From Candidatus Flexicrinis proximus (lineage in GTDB: Bacteria > Chloroflexota > Anaerolineae > Aggregatilineales > Phototrophicaceae), in contig JADJQF010000007.1 in the NCBI GenBank assembly GCA_016712885.1, forward strand, positions 1 through 64,000: a stretch of DNA of 64,000 bases, read 5' to 3'. Below are positions 49,882-60,461 of this stretch, piece by piece. The notes beneath the pieces are model-generated. The model was given only the letters and a program-made list of their open reading frames with translations. It searched no databases and was not told the origin of the DNA. Position numbers and translations under genes: made by a program. The stretch's first letter is position 1. Each line of letters begins with the position of its first letter.

Positions 49882-50829
49882 TTACTGATGTTCGGCATCA
49901 TAGGCTGCGCGCGACGTGTAGAGACCGCCGCCAACCGGGATCCACTTCGGCAGTTCTTCGCCAGCCAGGTGCGCGACGACTGCGTCAAACGCCGGGCCGC
50001 CCATGAACGGGCTGAGTTCGACGGTGGCATTGGTTTCGCCGGCATCCATCGAGTTGAAGATGTCAGGGATGGCATCAACAGAGACGACCAGAATGTCCTG
50101 AGCAGGAACCAGGCCGCTTCCTTGATGGCTTCGATGGCGCCAATCGCCATGTCGTCATTAATGGGCGAACACGGCGCAGATATTGGCGGGATCTTCAGAG
50201 CTCAGGATGCTCTCCATAACCGCCTTGCCCTCGGTCCGCACGAAGTTGCCGGTCTCCGAATGCGTGATCTTCATGTTGGCGAACAGCTCGATGACCTGCG
50301 AGAAACCGGTGTGGCGGTCTTCCGCGGCGGCAGAACCGACGGTACCGTACAGCTCGACGATATTGCATTTGCCGGAGGTCGCCTGGACCAACCACGCAGC
50401 CGCAAGCCGGCCTTCATGCACGAAGTCGGACGACACGCGGGTGACAAACAGCGACGGATCCAAATCACGTTACGGTCGACAATGATCACAGGGACGCCGG
50501 AATCGGCTGCTTCCTGCAGGACATCGTCCCAACCGCTTGCGATCACGGGGGCGAGAATGATGGCATCCACGTCACCCCTGGGCCAGCCAGGCGCGGATGG
50601 CTGCAATCTGGTTTTCCTGGCTCTGCTGAGCATCGGAAAACAGCAGGTTGATGCCGCGCGCTTCCGCCTCGGCCTTGACGGCTTCGGTGAATGCAGTACG
50701 CCAGGCACTTTCAGAACCAATCTGCGAGAAGCCAATAGTAAGGCCTGCGCCGGAATCCTGTGCCGCAACAAATGGGACACAGATTGCCAGCAGGAGAAGA
50801 ACAACGACGGTCAACTTCGCAAAACGCAT
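49882..50829 (-). CDS. ytfQ: sugar-binding protein of the ABC importer, YtfQ-like (frameshifted)
   Basis: About 315 residues from ATG 50829 (AAGGAG upstream). Signal peptide 'MRFAKLTVVVLLLLAICVPFVAAQ', then the RbsB-type fold: 'LTIGFSQIGSESAWRTAFTEAVKAEAEARGINLLFSDAQQSQENQIAAIRAWLAQG', 'VDAIILAPVIASGWDDVLQEAADSGVPVIIVDR', 'LFVTRVSSDFVHEGRLAAAWLV' and 'VELYGTVGSAAAEDRHTGF', ending '...AYDAEHQ' at 49882. Breaks lie near 50575, 50460, 50155 and 50105. 'GSESAWR' and 'VIASGWD' are close to YtfQ, which binds galactofuranose. First gene of the importer operon. Confidence 0.82.
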
Positions 50830-50882
50830 TTCGTAATCTCCTTCCGTAGTTAACGGATATGTATGAAGCGTCACATGCTATT

Positions 50883-50896
50883 TGTGAACGCTCTCA
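50883..50896. promoter_or_regulatory. candidate LacI-type operator, proximal
   Basis: TGTGAACGCTCTCA, 54 bases upstream of the ytfQ ATG. It differs by one base from the palindrome TGTGAACGCTCACA common for LacI/GalR regulators. Confidence 0.4.
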
Positions 50897-51082
50897 GACT
50901 CTATCGCATTCAAATACCGGAGTCAAGAGGTTCGATGTTTGCGACCCTCACAGCACTCAAAAGCATCAGAACTGGTGGTGTTGAGCGGAGAATTTCGTCA
51001 GTGGATCGTTTCACTCGTTCGTATTGCGCGGACTGAATTGACAGTGGTATCCGATGCAAATACTTACTTTTCACATTACACT

Positions 51083-51096
51083 TGTGAGCCTTCACA
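51083..51096. promoter_or_regulatory. candidate LacI-type operator, distal
   Basis: TGTGAGCCTTCACA: perfect TGTGA/TCACA arms with a 4-base centre, about 200 bases from the proximal site in the same 404-base gap. Two spaced sites would allow DNA looping. Confidence 0.4.
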
Positions 51097-51233
51097 CATT
51101 TTTTCATACGGCCCGCCGGCGTTTAGCAGACATCAGGCACACCAAAGCGCCAAACGTGGTGGCGCGGTTGGAACAAAGTTAGCCTCAGGAATCGGCGGGA
51201 GGGTTAAAGGATCCAACCGCGAGTGAGAGCCGT

Positions 51234-52091
51234 TCAGGTAAACAGCGGCTCCATCCCCCATTCCGCGACAACGGCCTGCATTTCGGCGTCGGAGGGACCG
51301 GGCCTGAAAGCGATTGGCTGCATCCAGTACCTTGGGCAGTAGATTGATGTCCCCGGCGGTGTTCAGGAACACTCCCTCCTGACCCAGCACCCAATGCACC
51401 GTTTTGTCGATGCTGTCCTGGGTGGTCAGCGGCTCGTACCACATAGCATGAGTCTGCTCGCCATGATACGGGCGTCTGGTGATCGATTTGATTGTCTGGA
51501 TGGCGATACCGCGTGCCTGGGCCATCTTCAGCACTTCCTGGAAGCCCGCCGCATAGACCGGGTTCTGCATCATCACATAGTTGTAGGGCAGCAGCACGGG
51601 TCGAAGTCGAAACGCTCCAGACTCTTCTGAATCATCCCGGTAACCGCAACATCATGCCCGGTGACGCCGATATACTTCACAAGCCCTTTGTCGCGCGCCT
51701 CCAGAAGATATTCCAGTGCGCCGCCAGGCCCCATTGCGATTTCCCATTCCTTCTCATCCACCAGATAATGCAGTTGGATGAGATCCACGGAGTCAACGCG
51801 CAGGCGGTCAAGTGAGCGTTCAAAACTGGTCTTGGCTGCGGCATGCGTGCGTTCGCCGGTCTTGGTCGCGAGAAAAACTGATCGCGATAGCTTGCCATCC
51901 ACAGGCCAATCCGCAGTTCCGAGTCGCCGTAGCTGGCGGCCGTATCGATATGGTTAATCCCGTATTCCAGCAGCAGGTCGAGCGTTCGGTCAGCTTCATC
52001 CTGCGTCACCTGGCCGAGTGCCACGGCGCCGAACAGGGTTCGGGTGCTCCATATGCCCGGTGCGTCCAAAAGGCAGTTTCGCAATTGACAT
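51234..52091 (-). CDS. aldo/keto reductase (frameshifted)
   Basis: About 285 residues from ATG 52091 (GGAG upstream). It reads 'MSIAKLPFGRTGHM', 'TRTLFGAVALGQVTQDEADRTLDLLLEYGINHIDTAASYGDSELRIG' (Asp and Tyr of the catalytic tetrad), 'SVFLATKTGERT' (Lys), 'SLDRLRVDSVDLIQLHYLVDEKEWE' (His), 'ALEYLLEARDKGLVKYIGVTGHD' and 'LPYNYVMMQNPVYAAGF'. Breaks lie near 52045, 51895, 51600 and 51300. It lies downstream of the possible carbohydrate-active gene and upstream of the importer on the same strand, so it probably handles a sugar or sugar acid. Confidence 0.75.
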
Positions 52092-52253
52092 GGTCATCAC
52101 TCCTCATAGCACATTGGCTGTGAATTATAACTTCTGAACCAGACCACATGGGATGCCTTGGACGCCCGGTATAAAATCACAAGGTCTTCGCTTCTTTCAG
52201 GGAAGTTCAGACCTTGCGGCGGAGCAGAAAGCTGTCCGACGTATATGACGCCG

Positions 52254-54930
52254 TTACATCTCGCTCAGGGTACGCCCATGCTGCAGGTCCAGCCGCAGGA
52301 CACCGCTGCCGTGGCGGATCTCCATAATCGGCGCATTCAGCGGTGTATGGGTGTAGGTGTTGGCGTAATGCGGAAGCTATCCCAATCCGCCGCGCGGCCA
52401 TCGAAGTCGCAGCGGGCCGCTCCAGCCAAAGTCAGGTGCCGGCCATCGGGCATCTGCCAGCGCAATTCGGAGTCTTGGTGCCGCGGTGCGTTCGCCCGGA
52501 CCGTCCGGCAGAAGGCCGCAAAATCGCCATACTCGTCCGCTGAGCCGACCGTGCACAGCCAGGCACGTCCCAGCCCTGAACTGCGCACTTCCTGCAGCGC
52601 ATGCGTCCGGTCGTCGTCTGCCGGAGGTCGCCATCCCCCACAGCGCGACATAGCCGCTGCCCGAGCGTGCAAACGCCCACTGCCCGTCAATCAGCCATTC
52701 ATCGAAATACGCGGTAGGGAAGTAGGCATGGCTGAACCCCAGTCCAATGTCAGGGTCGATGCGATAGAGACAGATCACGGTGGCGCCGGTCATCGCAACA
52801 CGCGGAAGCTTCACGGATCCAGCCCAGAAGTTGGGACGTGCCTGCCCGTGCTGCTGGTTGTTTCCCGGATAATTCGTGAAGACGACCGCCTCCGGGCCGA
52901 GGGTCGCCTGCCAGAGATGTTCCTGAACCCCCATTGCGCCGGGGCGATGATCGACCACGGCAGACAGCATGTAATCTGATGTACGACGGGTGATGGTGCG
53001 GATATCCCATTGGCCTCGATGCATGTCAAATTCAGGCCGGAACTTCGCACTGGAACACCCGTGTGACAATCGTTCTGTCGACATCTGCCCCGATCTTCTG
53101 AAGTATGTCGGGCAGACGGTAGCGGCGCGCCATCGACAGGAGGCCCAAGGCGCGCGTCTCCCCGTTGAAGATGCCCATTCCCCCATGCGATACGCTGGAT
53201 ATTGGACGAGTTCTCCGCACGCGCAGATTTCAGACCCTCCACGTAACAGCGCCCGTGCGTGCTGCCGTGCGCGCCGCGAAACGATTGCGCGGAGATCATG
53301 AAGAAGGTTTTGTGGAGGAGCGTGGTCGCCATCTCACGCAGGCGAGGACTGTTTGCGAATTCGACGAGCGCCAACATGCTGAACACATCCATGGTCAGAT
53401 AGGCGTTCGGAGTCCCATTCCGAGAAGCCGCCCTGCAGCCGCCGCAAAATCCAGGACCGGATGCGCGGCAGCGCCCGCGCCATCTGCTGCTTCCCGTGAA
53501 GCCGCTGTTGGCAAACATACGGTCTGAGCCAGTACTGCCCGGCCAGATAACCCGTCACATGAAACAGGATCTGATGGTTCTCGGTGCAGTAGCACATGCC
53601 GTCGAGTCCCGGCTCGTCGATCCAATACTTGAAGCTGAGGAAGGCTGACTCGATGGCGGCGTAATCTTCGCGCCGAAGGGCCGGATGCCCACCGAAGCGG
53701 TTGAGGAGCGAGAGCAGACTCAAGGCGTAGAAGTCGGCGCAGTCCTTGCGCTGATTGAGAACTCGCAGGCAATCCCAACGGCGGCCGACGCAATCTGCTG
53801 CGTGCGCCCGGTTTCCACGGCGGCCATCGCGGCAAACACATCGAAGTCGTACATCGCGGCAAGGTGTTCGACGGCTTCGCGGCGGCGCGTTTCGTAGTCG
53901 GCGTAGGGCTGAAGACTGAAGCGATTGCTGTTCGCCCATAGCGCGTGTGTCTGCCGGATAGGCGTGCCATCGTCAGGGCGAATGGTGAGGTCAACGCATT
54001 CTCGCCGGGCAGCCGCGCCATTGCCTTTGCGATCTCGTCGGTGAGCGGCAGTCGTGCGCTTTGGCCGGGCTGGATGAGCAGGCGAGCGGTCGCTTGCGGG
54101 ACATCAGCCGAAGCAAACTGCGCCCACGGACTGCCGCTCACCGGCAGCGACACCGTCACTTCGACAGCCGCCGCGGCAGGTGCCGAGGCATCGAGTTCGA
54201 TCATCGCTGGCAGATCGGGAACTGCGAACTGTTTCAGGTTCAGGTGGTTGAGCGCAGTATCCGCACTGTGCCACTTTTCGGGCGAGATCGCGCCAATCGG
54301 CAGGCGAATGTCGACAGCAGGACTCCCGAGTAAGCGCATGCCGAGCGCCAAACGAGCCTCCCGCCAGCCGGGCATCAGACCGTGCAGGACCAGCCGATTC
54401 TCGCCGGCGTTAAGCGAAATGTGCGTTGTGATGGTCAGGGGGGCGACATAGCTGAATGTCTCGTCGAATTGGTGGACAAGCGATTCGTTGTGCCAGAGCT
54501 GGACGGGGCCGATGGTATAGATTTCGACCGGCACGCGGACTTCTTGCTCGGCGACGACGATCGTATATGCCCAGCCGAGCATTAGAGACGGCACGAAATT
54601 GAAGCGGCTGAAGTCGATCATGCGGTCATCGCGTGCGATTGCGTAGCGCCACAACAGGCCGTCTATGGCCGGCTGGTCAACAACGGGCGCAGGTCCGGGC
54701 TTCCACGTGAATGGTGAGATTGATTGATAAACGCGCTGCTTGAGGCGCTTGACTTCCGGGTGATACGCCCAGTAGTTCATCGTCCAACGCTTCTGGTGTC
54801 CGTGCGGTGCCCCAGCCGAGGGCAGCACCGCCTCCAGGCCGCGCAGCGGCGGCGCCGCCGGCCCACAGGCCAGCCAATGCTGTATCGTGCCGTCGTGGCC
54901 TAACCGGTAACGCGCGAAGTGAGTAGTCAT
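52254..54930 (-). CDS. large protein of unknown family, possibly acting on carbohydrate (frameshifted)
   Basis: About 890 residues from ATG 54930. The N-terminal ~320 residues read cleanly and include a beta-sandwich-like part ('VEIYTIGPVQLWHNESLVHQFDETFSYVAPLTITTHISLNAGENRLVLHGLMPGWREA'). A helical middle follows in other frames: 'AVEHLAAMYDFDVFAAMAAVETGRTQQI', 'FLSFKYWIDEPGLDGMCYCTENHQILFHVTGYLAGQYW', 'AYLTMDVFSMLALVEFANSPRLREMATTLLHKTFF'. A C-terminal part has 'TSDYMLSAVVDHRPGAMGVQEHLWQATLGPEAVVFTNYPG'. The layout recalls (alpha/alpha)6-barrel glycoside hydrolases or lyases, but I cannot assign a family. There is no signal peptide. Breaks lie near 53940, 53400, 53190, 52640 and 52390. Confidence 0.5.
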
Positions 54931-55128
54931 AGGTTCTGTCCGTCGCCACAAGGCGCCATATCGCAAGCACGATGCACAAACTTACCCTGTCGCGGCTGCC
55001 CTGACAACACGCAGCGACCAGACACCAGAGCGAACAGGCGCAGGCTCTGTGTTGCCGCGACGCCCTCCAGCGAGTAACATCACGTCCACTCAAGTCAGGC
55101 GCCAGCAGGCCACTCCCGGAGACCCAGG

Positions 55129-56109
55129 GTGAGCGATCCCGTTGTAACCATCGTCATGCCCATCCGCAATGAGGAAGCGTTTATCGAACGCAGCCTCGGC
55201 GCGGTACTGGACCAGGACTATCCGGCAGACAAGCTTGAGATTTTGATCGCAGACGGAATGAGCGATGACGGGACACTCTCAGTTATTCAGCAAATGCCCG
55301 GAGCAGATCGCGTAAGAGTCATTCCAAATCCGCGCCGCATACAGGCGGCTGGGCTTAACCTGATCATCCCAATGGCGCGGGGGGAGGTTGTCGTCCGAAT
55401 TGATGGGCATACGGTCATCGCCCGAGATTATGTGCGTCAGTGCGTCAATGAACTCCAGCGCTCCGGCGCCCAGAATGTCGGCGGCGCGATGAACTCTGTG
55501 GGGATCACACCAATGGGCCTCGCCATCGCGGCGGCTGGGACATCCAGCTTCGCCGTTCCCAGCGCGTTCCATGTGAGCAGCACGGCGCAGTACACCGACA
55601 CGGTTTACCTCGGCGCATGGCCAGCGAGTGTATTCGATCAGGTTGGGCTGTACAGCGAGGCCGTCGGCGTCAACGAGGATTACGAGTTGAACTACCGCAT
55701 CCGCAAGGCTGGCGGAAAAATCTACTTCTCGCCAGCCATTCAGTCGGAGTATTTCGGGCGGCAGACATTACGCGCGCTCGCGCGGCAGTATTTCAGATAC
55801 GGCAAGTCTAAAGTCAAGACACTGGCCCAACACCCGCAGTCGCTCCGGCCGCGCCAGCTGATCGCGCCACTGTTTGTGATCTATCTGTTCGGCGGGGCAC
55901 TGTTAAGCGTGATCTGGCCGGGCTTGCGGGCATTGTGGATGCTCGGTGTCGGACTGTATGCCCTTGTATCGCTGGCGTTCTCGGTCAAGGTCGCCGGCCG
56001 CGCCGGCTGGGACCTGCTCTGGCGGCTGCCTGTCGTGTTTCTCACCATCCATCTTGCCTGGGGGATTGGATTCCTGGCTGGCCTGCGCCAGATCAGCAAA
56101 CCGCTCTAA
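55129..56109 (+). CDS. family 2 glycosyltransferase
   Basis: 326 residues from GTG 55129 (GGAG upstream). GT-A fold: 'VTIVMPIRNEEAFIERSLGAVLDQDYP', 'EILIADGMSDDGTL', 'RGEVVVRIDGHTVIARDYV' (DxD-like) and 'GVNEDYELNYRIRKAGGKIYF' (catalytic ED). Two or three hydrophobic segments at the C-terminus (about 243-320) anchor it in the membrane. It adds a sugar to a lipid-linked glycan. It leads the plus-strand group with the flippase and capsule-type gene. Confidence 0.9.
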   Translation: MSDPVVTIVMPIRNEEAFIERSLGAVLDQDYPADKLEILIADGMSDDGTLSVIQQMPGADRVRVIPNPRRIQAAGLNLIIPMARGEVVVRIDGHTVIARDYVRQCVNELQRSGAQNVGGAMNSVGITPMGLAIAAAGTSSFAVPSAFHVSSTAQYTDTVYLGAWPASVFDQVGLYSEAVGVNEDYELNYRIRKAGGKIYFSPAIQSEYFGRQTLRALARQYFRYGKSKVKTLAQHPQSLRPRQLIAPLFVIYLFGGALLSVIWPGLRALWMLGVGLYALVSLAFSVKVAGRAGWDLLWRLPVVFLTIHLAWGIGFLAGLRQISKPL

Positions 56110-56140
56110 CTGCTCCCGCTCGTTATTCGCCAAGGAATCT

Positions 56141-57664
56141 ATGTATCGCCGACTTGCCACAAATACCGTGGTCAACATTGTGAACCTCGCGTTCAACATC
56201 GTAATCAATTTCGCGCTCGCTCCGGTCTTCATTCGGGCGCTGGGAAATGAGGCCTACGGTGTTTGGGTATTTGTCGCGTCGCTCTCGGTGCTGCGCGGGT
56301 TTCTGCGCATCTTTGATCTGGGTATTGCCGCTTCCGTCATCAAATATGTCGCCGAATACGACTCGCGAGGGGACCAGCAGGGGATCAACGAGGTCGTCAG
56401 CGCGTCGCTGATTGTCTACAGCATCGTCGGATCGGTGATATCGGCCGGACTGCTCTTACTGGGTTTATCCGCTGTCGTCGCGCTTTTTCGCATCCCGGCG
56501 TCACAGATAGAGGTTGTCCGGGTATTACTCGCCTGGCTTGCGCTGCAAACGATCGCGGATTTTCTGAGCCTCTCGGCATCGGGCACACTCGAGGGACTCC
56601 AGCGCTACGATATCACACGCGGATCGAATATCGTCAGGCTCCTTCTGTTCGCAGCGACCAGTATTGTCTTCCTCAATGCCGGGCTGGGTGTTTACGCGCT
56701 GGCGCTGTCTACCTCAATCAGCGAGTTGGCGCGCATCGTCATCCACATCTACTGGATCCGCCGGCTTATGCCGGCGCTTCGGCTGACTCGAAGGGTCAGC
56801 GGCCGGGTCCTGCGCGCGATATTCAGCCTGAGCAGTAAGGTATTCGTCTTTGCGCTGGCCAATGTCGTCTATGAGCAGATGGACAAACTGATCATCTCGG
56901 TGATGCTGACCACGACTCTGCTCACGGACTACGACATCTCCAACCGGCTGCACACGCTGGTTTTTGCGTTGACAACCATGATCGGCCCGTTCGTTGTGCC
57001 GATGGCTTCGAGCCTGCACGCCACGAATAATCGTGACGAACTTCGCCGATTACTCATTCGCGCGACACTTTATACAGGGGCAATGACCGTACCCACTGCG
57101 CTGGTGACGATCGTACTCAGTGCGCCGCTGACGCTCTATTGGCTCGGCGACGAATACATCCACACGGTCCCCGCCACTCAACTATTCATCAGTTATCTGC
57201 TGTTCTGGTTTCTGCTGCGTGCCGGCCAGAATATGCTGATCGGTATCAACCGGCTCAATGTCGTGCTGCCTGCATTCATCCTGGGAACTGTTGTTAACCT
57301 CGTTATCAGCGTGGCGCTGGCAAACAGCCTGGGCGTGATTGGTGTCGTGACGGGCACAGTTATTGGCAATCTTCTGATCTGCTGGCCGTATTTTCGCGCA
57401 TTTCGGCAGGAGTTCGGCGTCACGCTGCGCGACATCACACATGGCATCGGCCTGCGTATCTACCCTCAGGCAGCCGCAGCGGCAGTAACGGTTTGGGCAT
57501 TGTCGAATTGGCGCGCTCCCATCGGGCTGATCGAAGTCGCGATCTATGGCGCTGTCGGACTTCTCGTGTTTGCGCTATTGTTCTATTTTTCCGGCATGCC
57601 CGCTGAAGAACGGGCTGTCTTGCAGCGATTTTTCCGGCGCATGAGGCAAACGGGTCATGGCTAA
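56141..57664 (+). CDS. polysaccharide flippase (Wzx/MATE-like)
   Basis: 507 residues from ATG 56141 (AAGGAA 5 bases upstream); a longer upstream frame is a shadow of the GT2 gene. About 12-14 hydrophobic helices with the Wzx start 'NTVVNIVNLAFNIVINFALAPVFIRALGNEAYGVWVFVASL', 'GIAASVIKYVAEYDSRGD', 'YEQMDKLIISVMLTTTLLTDYDISNRL' and 'FLLRAGQNMLIGINRLNVVLPAF'. It moves lipid-linked glycans across the cytoplasmic membrane. The stop overlaps the next gene by 8 bases. Confidence 0.9.
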   Translation: MYRRLATNTVVNIVNLAFNIVINFALAPVFIRALGNEAYGVWVFVASLSVLRGFLRIFDLGIAASVIKYVAEYDSRGDQQGINEVVSASLIVYSIVGSVISAGLLLLGLSAVVALFRIPASQIEVVRVLLAWLALQTIADFLSLSASGTLEGLQRYDITRGSNIVRLLLFAATSIVFLNAGLGVYALALSTSISELARIVIHIYWIRRLMPALRLTRRVSGRVLRAIFSLSSKVFVFALANVVYEQMDKLIISVMLTTTLLTDYDISNRLHTLVFALTTMIGPFVVPMASSLHATNNRDELRRLLIRATLYTGAMTVPTALVTIVLSAPLTLYWLGDEYIHTVPATQLFISYLLFWFLLRAGQNMLIGINRLNVVLPAFILGTVVNLVISVALANSLGVIGVVTGTVIGNLLICWPYFRAFRQEFGVTLRDITHGIGLRIYPQAAAAAVTVWALSNWRAPIGLIEVAIYGAVGLLVFALLFYFSGMPAEERAVLQRFFRRMRQTGHG

Positions 57665-59375
57665 ACAAGATAGAGCGCGGGCATTCTACGACAACAGCGC
57701 GCTGATTCGGCGGCTGAACCACCGTTATCCACGTGCGTTTCGGGCTGTCTGGGAACTGTATTTGAAGGCGCTGCAATTTCGTTATGGGGACAGCTTGCCG
57801 CCTCTTCATCCGACGACACCGCTCCTGCAGGCGCGTCGATGGAAGATCCCACAGTATCAGACATCCGGCAATGACACCGGTCCGCGAATTCTGTTCTTCA
57901 GCTTCACGGGCTGGTCGAAGAACATTGTTCAGGATGCATTGCTAGGTCAAGCGCTGGCCATGCGCGGCGCCCAAGTTGCCTATTTCACCTGCGGCGGTTC
58001 GTTTCCGCTGTGTTACATCCACAACGCTTCCTCCAACGTTCCTCCGATGCCCTGCGGACGGTGCCGCGCCTACGCAGACAGTGGTTTAGGCGCCTTTGGT
58101 TTCACGCCGCAGATGATGAACGATGTCATCAGCGCCAGCGAACAAAAAGACCTCAAGGCGCAGATCGATTCCATTTCGGACACGCTGCTCACGTCATACG
58201 AAATGGATGGAATCCGTCTGGGCTACTACGCCTCTGTTTCAGCGCGGTGGTTTCTGCTCACCAACAAGGTTGACGACAGCGCGGAGATGATGGAACGTCT
58301 GCGTGGTTTCATTTACCTCGGCGCGCTTGCCTATACGGCAATCCAACGCCTGATTCAGCAGTTTAAGCCCGACAAGATTGTTATGTTCAATGGGCTGCAT
58401 GCCCCTGAGCGCATGGTTCAGGAAGCGGCCGTCCGCCATGGTATCCCTTATGTCTGCACCGAACGCGGCTACATGGTGAATACGCTGTACGCGACCCACA
58501 ATATGCCTTGCGCAGGGTATCCGCTTGACGGACTTTGGTCGATGTTCAAGGATACGCCGCTGAGCGAAGGCCAGAACGCAGTCCTCGACGAGTACCTCCA
58601 TGCACGGCGCTACGGCGGGAAGCTGATGGACAACCTATGGGAAGGCGTGCGCGCCGACGAAACCACGCTGCGGAGCGAGGTTGGACTCATACCCGGCCGC
58701 CGGACTGTTGCCGCGTTCACGAACGTGCAGGGGGATACCGCCGTGATCGATAAAGATCTCGCCTACCCCGACCTGCGTGATTGGATCGATGGACTGATCG
58801 CGTGTTTCCGCCAGCGGCCGGAGGTCGATCTCGTCTTTCGGATTCACCCGGCTGAAACGCGCATGAAGCGCTACACGCCACGCACGGGCTTCGGCCAATA
58901 CATAGCAGAGAGGCACCCGGACCTCCCCAGCCATATCAAGGTGATTCCGTCCGCAAGCACGCTGAGCAGCTATACGCTGGCAGGACTGAGTGACCTCGTG
59001 ATGGTGTATACGTCGACGGTCGGTCTTGAAACCACGCTGATGGGCAAGCATTCCGCCGTCTCAGGCATGGTGCACTACCGGGAAAAAGGGTTCACGCTGG
59101 ACATCCGAACGCCGGACGATATGGAGATGTGGGTACGCCGCTGGCAGGCCGGAGAGCTGCCACCTGTCGATCTGGAGCTGGCGCGCCGCTACGCCTATAT
59201 GTTCTTCTATCGTGCGATGATCCCGCTGGACGATATCATCGAAGAGACGTCATTCGGTCAGATGCGCCTGAAGCTCGGCGGGATCGATGACTTGCGCCCT
59301 GGCCAGAGTAAGGCGTTGGATTCCATCTGCGACTCGATCCTGTCAGGCGCACAGTTCGTTAATCCGACCCTGTAA
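57657..59375 (+). CDS. capsule polysaccharide-type glycosyltransferase
   Basis: 572 residues. 'GPRILFFSFTGWSKNIVQDALLGQALAMRGAQVAYFTCGG', a Cys-rich patch ('CYIHNASSNVPPMPCGRCRAY'), 'KPDKIVMFNGLHAPERMVQEAAVRHGIPYVCTERGYM', 'EVDLVFRIHPAETR' and 'LSDLVMVYTSTVGLETTLMGKHSAVSG' fit the GT-B fold of Capsule_synth/KpsC-like proteins. No membrane helix. Translationally coupled to the flippase. Its 3' end overlaps the convergent sialic-acid-type synthase gene by 17 bases. Confidence 0.8.
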   Translation: MAKQDRARAFYDNSALIRRLNHRYPRAFRAVWELYLKALQFRYGDSLPPLHPTTPLLQARRWKIPQYQTSGNDTGPRILFFSFTGWSKNIVQDALLGQALAMRGAQVAYFTCGGSFPLCYIHNASSNVPPMPCGRCRAYADSGLGAFGFTPQMMNDVISASEQKDLKAQIDSISDTLLTSYEMDGIRLGYYASVSARWFLLTNKVDDSAEMMERLRGFIYLGALAYTAIQRLIQQFKPDKIVMFNGLHAPERMVQEAAVRHGIPYVCTERGYMVNTLYATHNMPCAGYPLDGLWSMFKDTPLSEGQNAVLDEYLHARRYGGKLMDNLWEGVRADETTLRSEVGLIPGRRTVAAFTNVQGDTAVIDKDLAYPDLRDWIDGLIACFRQRPEVDLVFRIHPAETRMKRYTPRTGFGQYIAERHPDLPSHIKVIPSASTLSSYTLAGLSDLVMVYTSTVGLETTLMGKHSAVSGMVHYREKGFTLDIRTPDDMEMWVRRWQAGELPPVDLELARRYAYMFFYRAMIPLDDIIEETSFGQMRLKLGGIDDLRPGQSKALDSICDSILSGAQFVNPTL

Positions 59376-60461
59376 CAGATCCGCCGTCCGCCGCGGCCTG
59401 CACCAGATCCCACGCAAGCGGCGTGCCGCGTTCAATGTCACGGCTGGCGTGTTTGCCGAGAACTTCCGAAAGATGCCGCGTGTGCAGACCGTTAGCTGGC
59501 CGGATCGAGCGCACGTTTTCTTCAGTAAATGGCTCACCCGCCTTAACGTCCTGAACAACAAACAATGACCGTCGATAAGGGATTGTCTTTAATTCACTTG
59601 GGGTTGGGCCGTATATGACGTTTCAATTGACTGTTCTGCGGCGCGTATTGCTTCGACCATCGCCTTAAACTCAGATGGTTCCAGCGAAAATGCACTATCG
59701 GGTCCGCCCGCTCGCCTATCGAGCGTGAAGTGTTTCTCAACAACGCACGCACCCAGAGTAACTGCAACGACTGGCACAGCGACTCCTAGAGTGTGGTCAG
59801 ACAAACCGACAGGGATACCAAATATTTCTGAGAGATGAGGGATGACGCTTAAATTCGCTTCCGCCGGTAGCGCAGGATAAGCGGCGGTGCACTTCAACAT
59901 CAGGATTTCTGAACAGCCCGCACTCCGAAGCGTAAGCACCGCCTCTTCTATCTCGGACAATGTTGCCATGCCAGTTGAGACGATCACTGGTTTTCCGGTC
60001 TCAGCGACCTTCCTTAGCAATGGCAAATCGACAATCTCAGATGAGGCAATCTTGTAGACTGGAACGCCGATTTTTTCCAGGAAATCAACAGCACTGGGGT
60101 CGAAAGGCGAAGAAAAGAAATCTAATCCGAGACTAACGGCTGTTTCCTTTAGTTTCTCATGCCACTCCCACGGGGTATGAACCTCCTGATATAGGTCGTA
60201 CAGACTGCGGCCGTTCCAAATTGTTCCCTTGACTTTGAAGTACTCCTGATCACTGTCGAGCGTAATTAGGTTAGGTTTTGCAGTCTGGATCTTAATCGCA
60301 TCTGCGCCCGACGCGTGGACGGCGTCTATGATGCTTATAGCTTGCTCAAGGCTTTGGTGATGGTTTGCAGACATTTCAGCAACGACATAAGTGGGATAGC
60401 CCTTGCCAATGGTTCGCTCGTGAATTTTGATGAAGGGCGAGTTCTTCGGCTTATCGGACAT
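59359..60461 (-). CDS. pseI: pseudaminic/legionaminic acid synthase (one frameshift)
   Basis: About 367 residues from ATG 60461. NeuB family: 'TYVVAEMSANHHQSLEQAISIIDAVHASGADAIKIQTAKP', 'GLDFFSSPFDPSAVDFLEKIGVPVYKIASSEI', 'PVIVSTGMATLSEIEEAV', 'LMLKCTAAYPALPAEANL' and 'GLSDHTLGVAVPV...VVEKHFTLDR'. After a break near 59605 the frame gives 'YGPTPSELKTIPYRRSLFVVQDVKAGEPFTEENVRSIRP' and the SAF/antifreeze-like tail to 59359. 'LLKCTAAYPA' is closer to PseI than to NeuB. It condenses a 6-deoxy-diacetamido hexose with phosphoenolpyruvate. Base composition changes sharply at the break (see findings). Confidence 0.85.
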
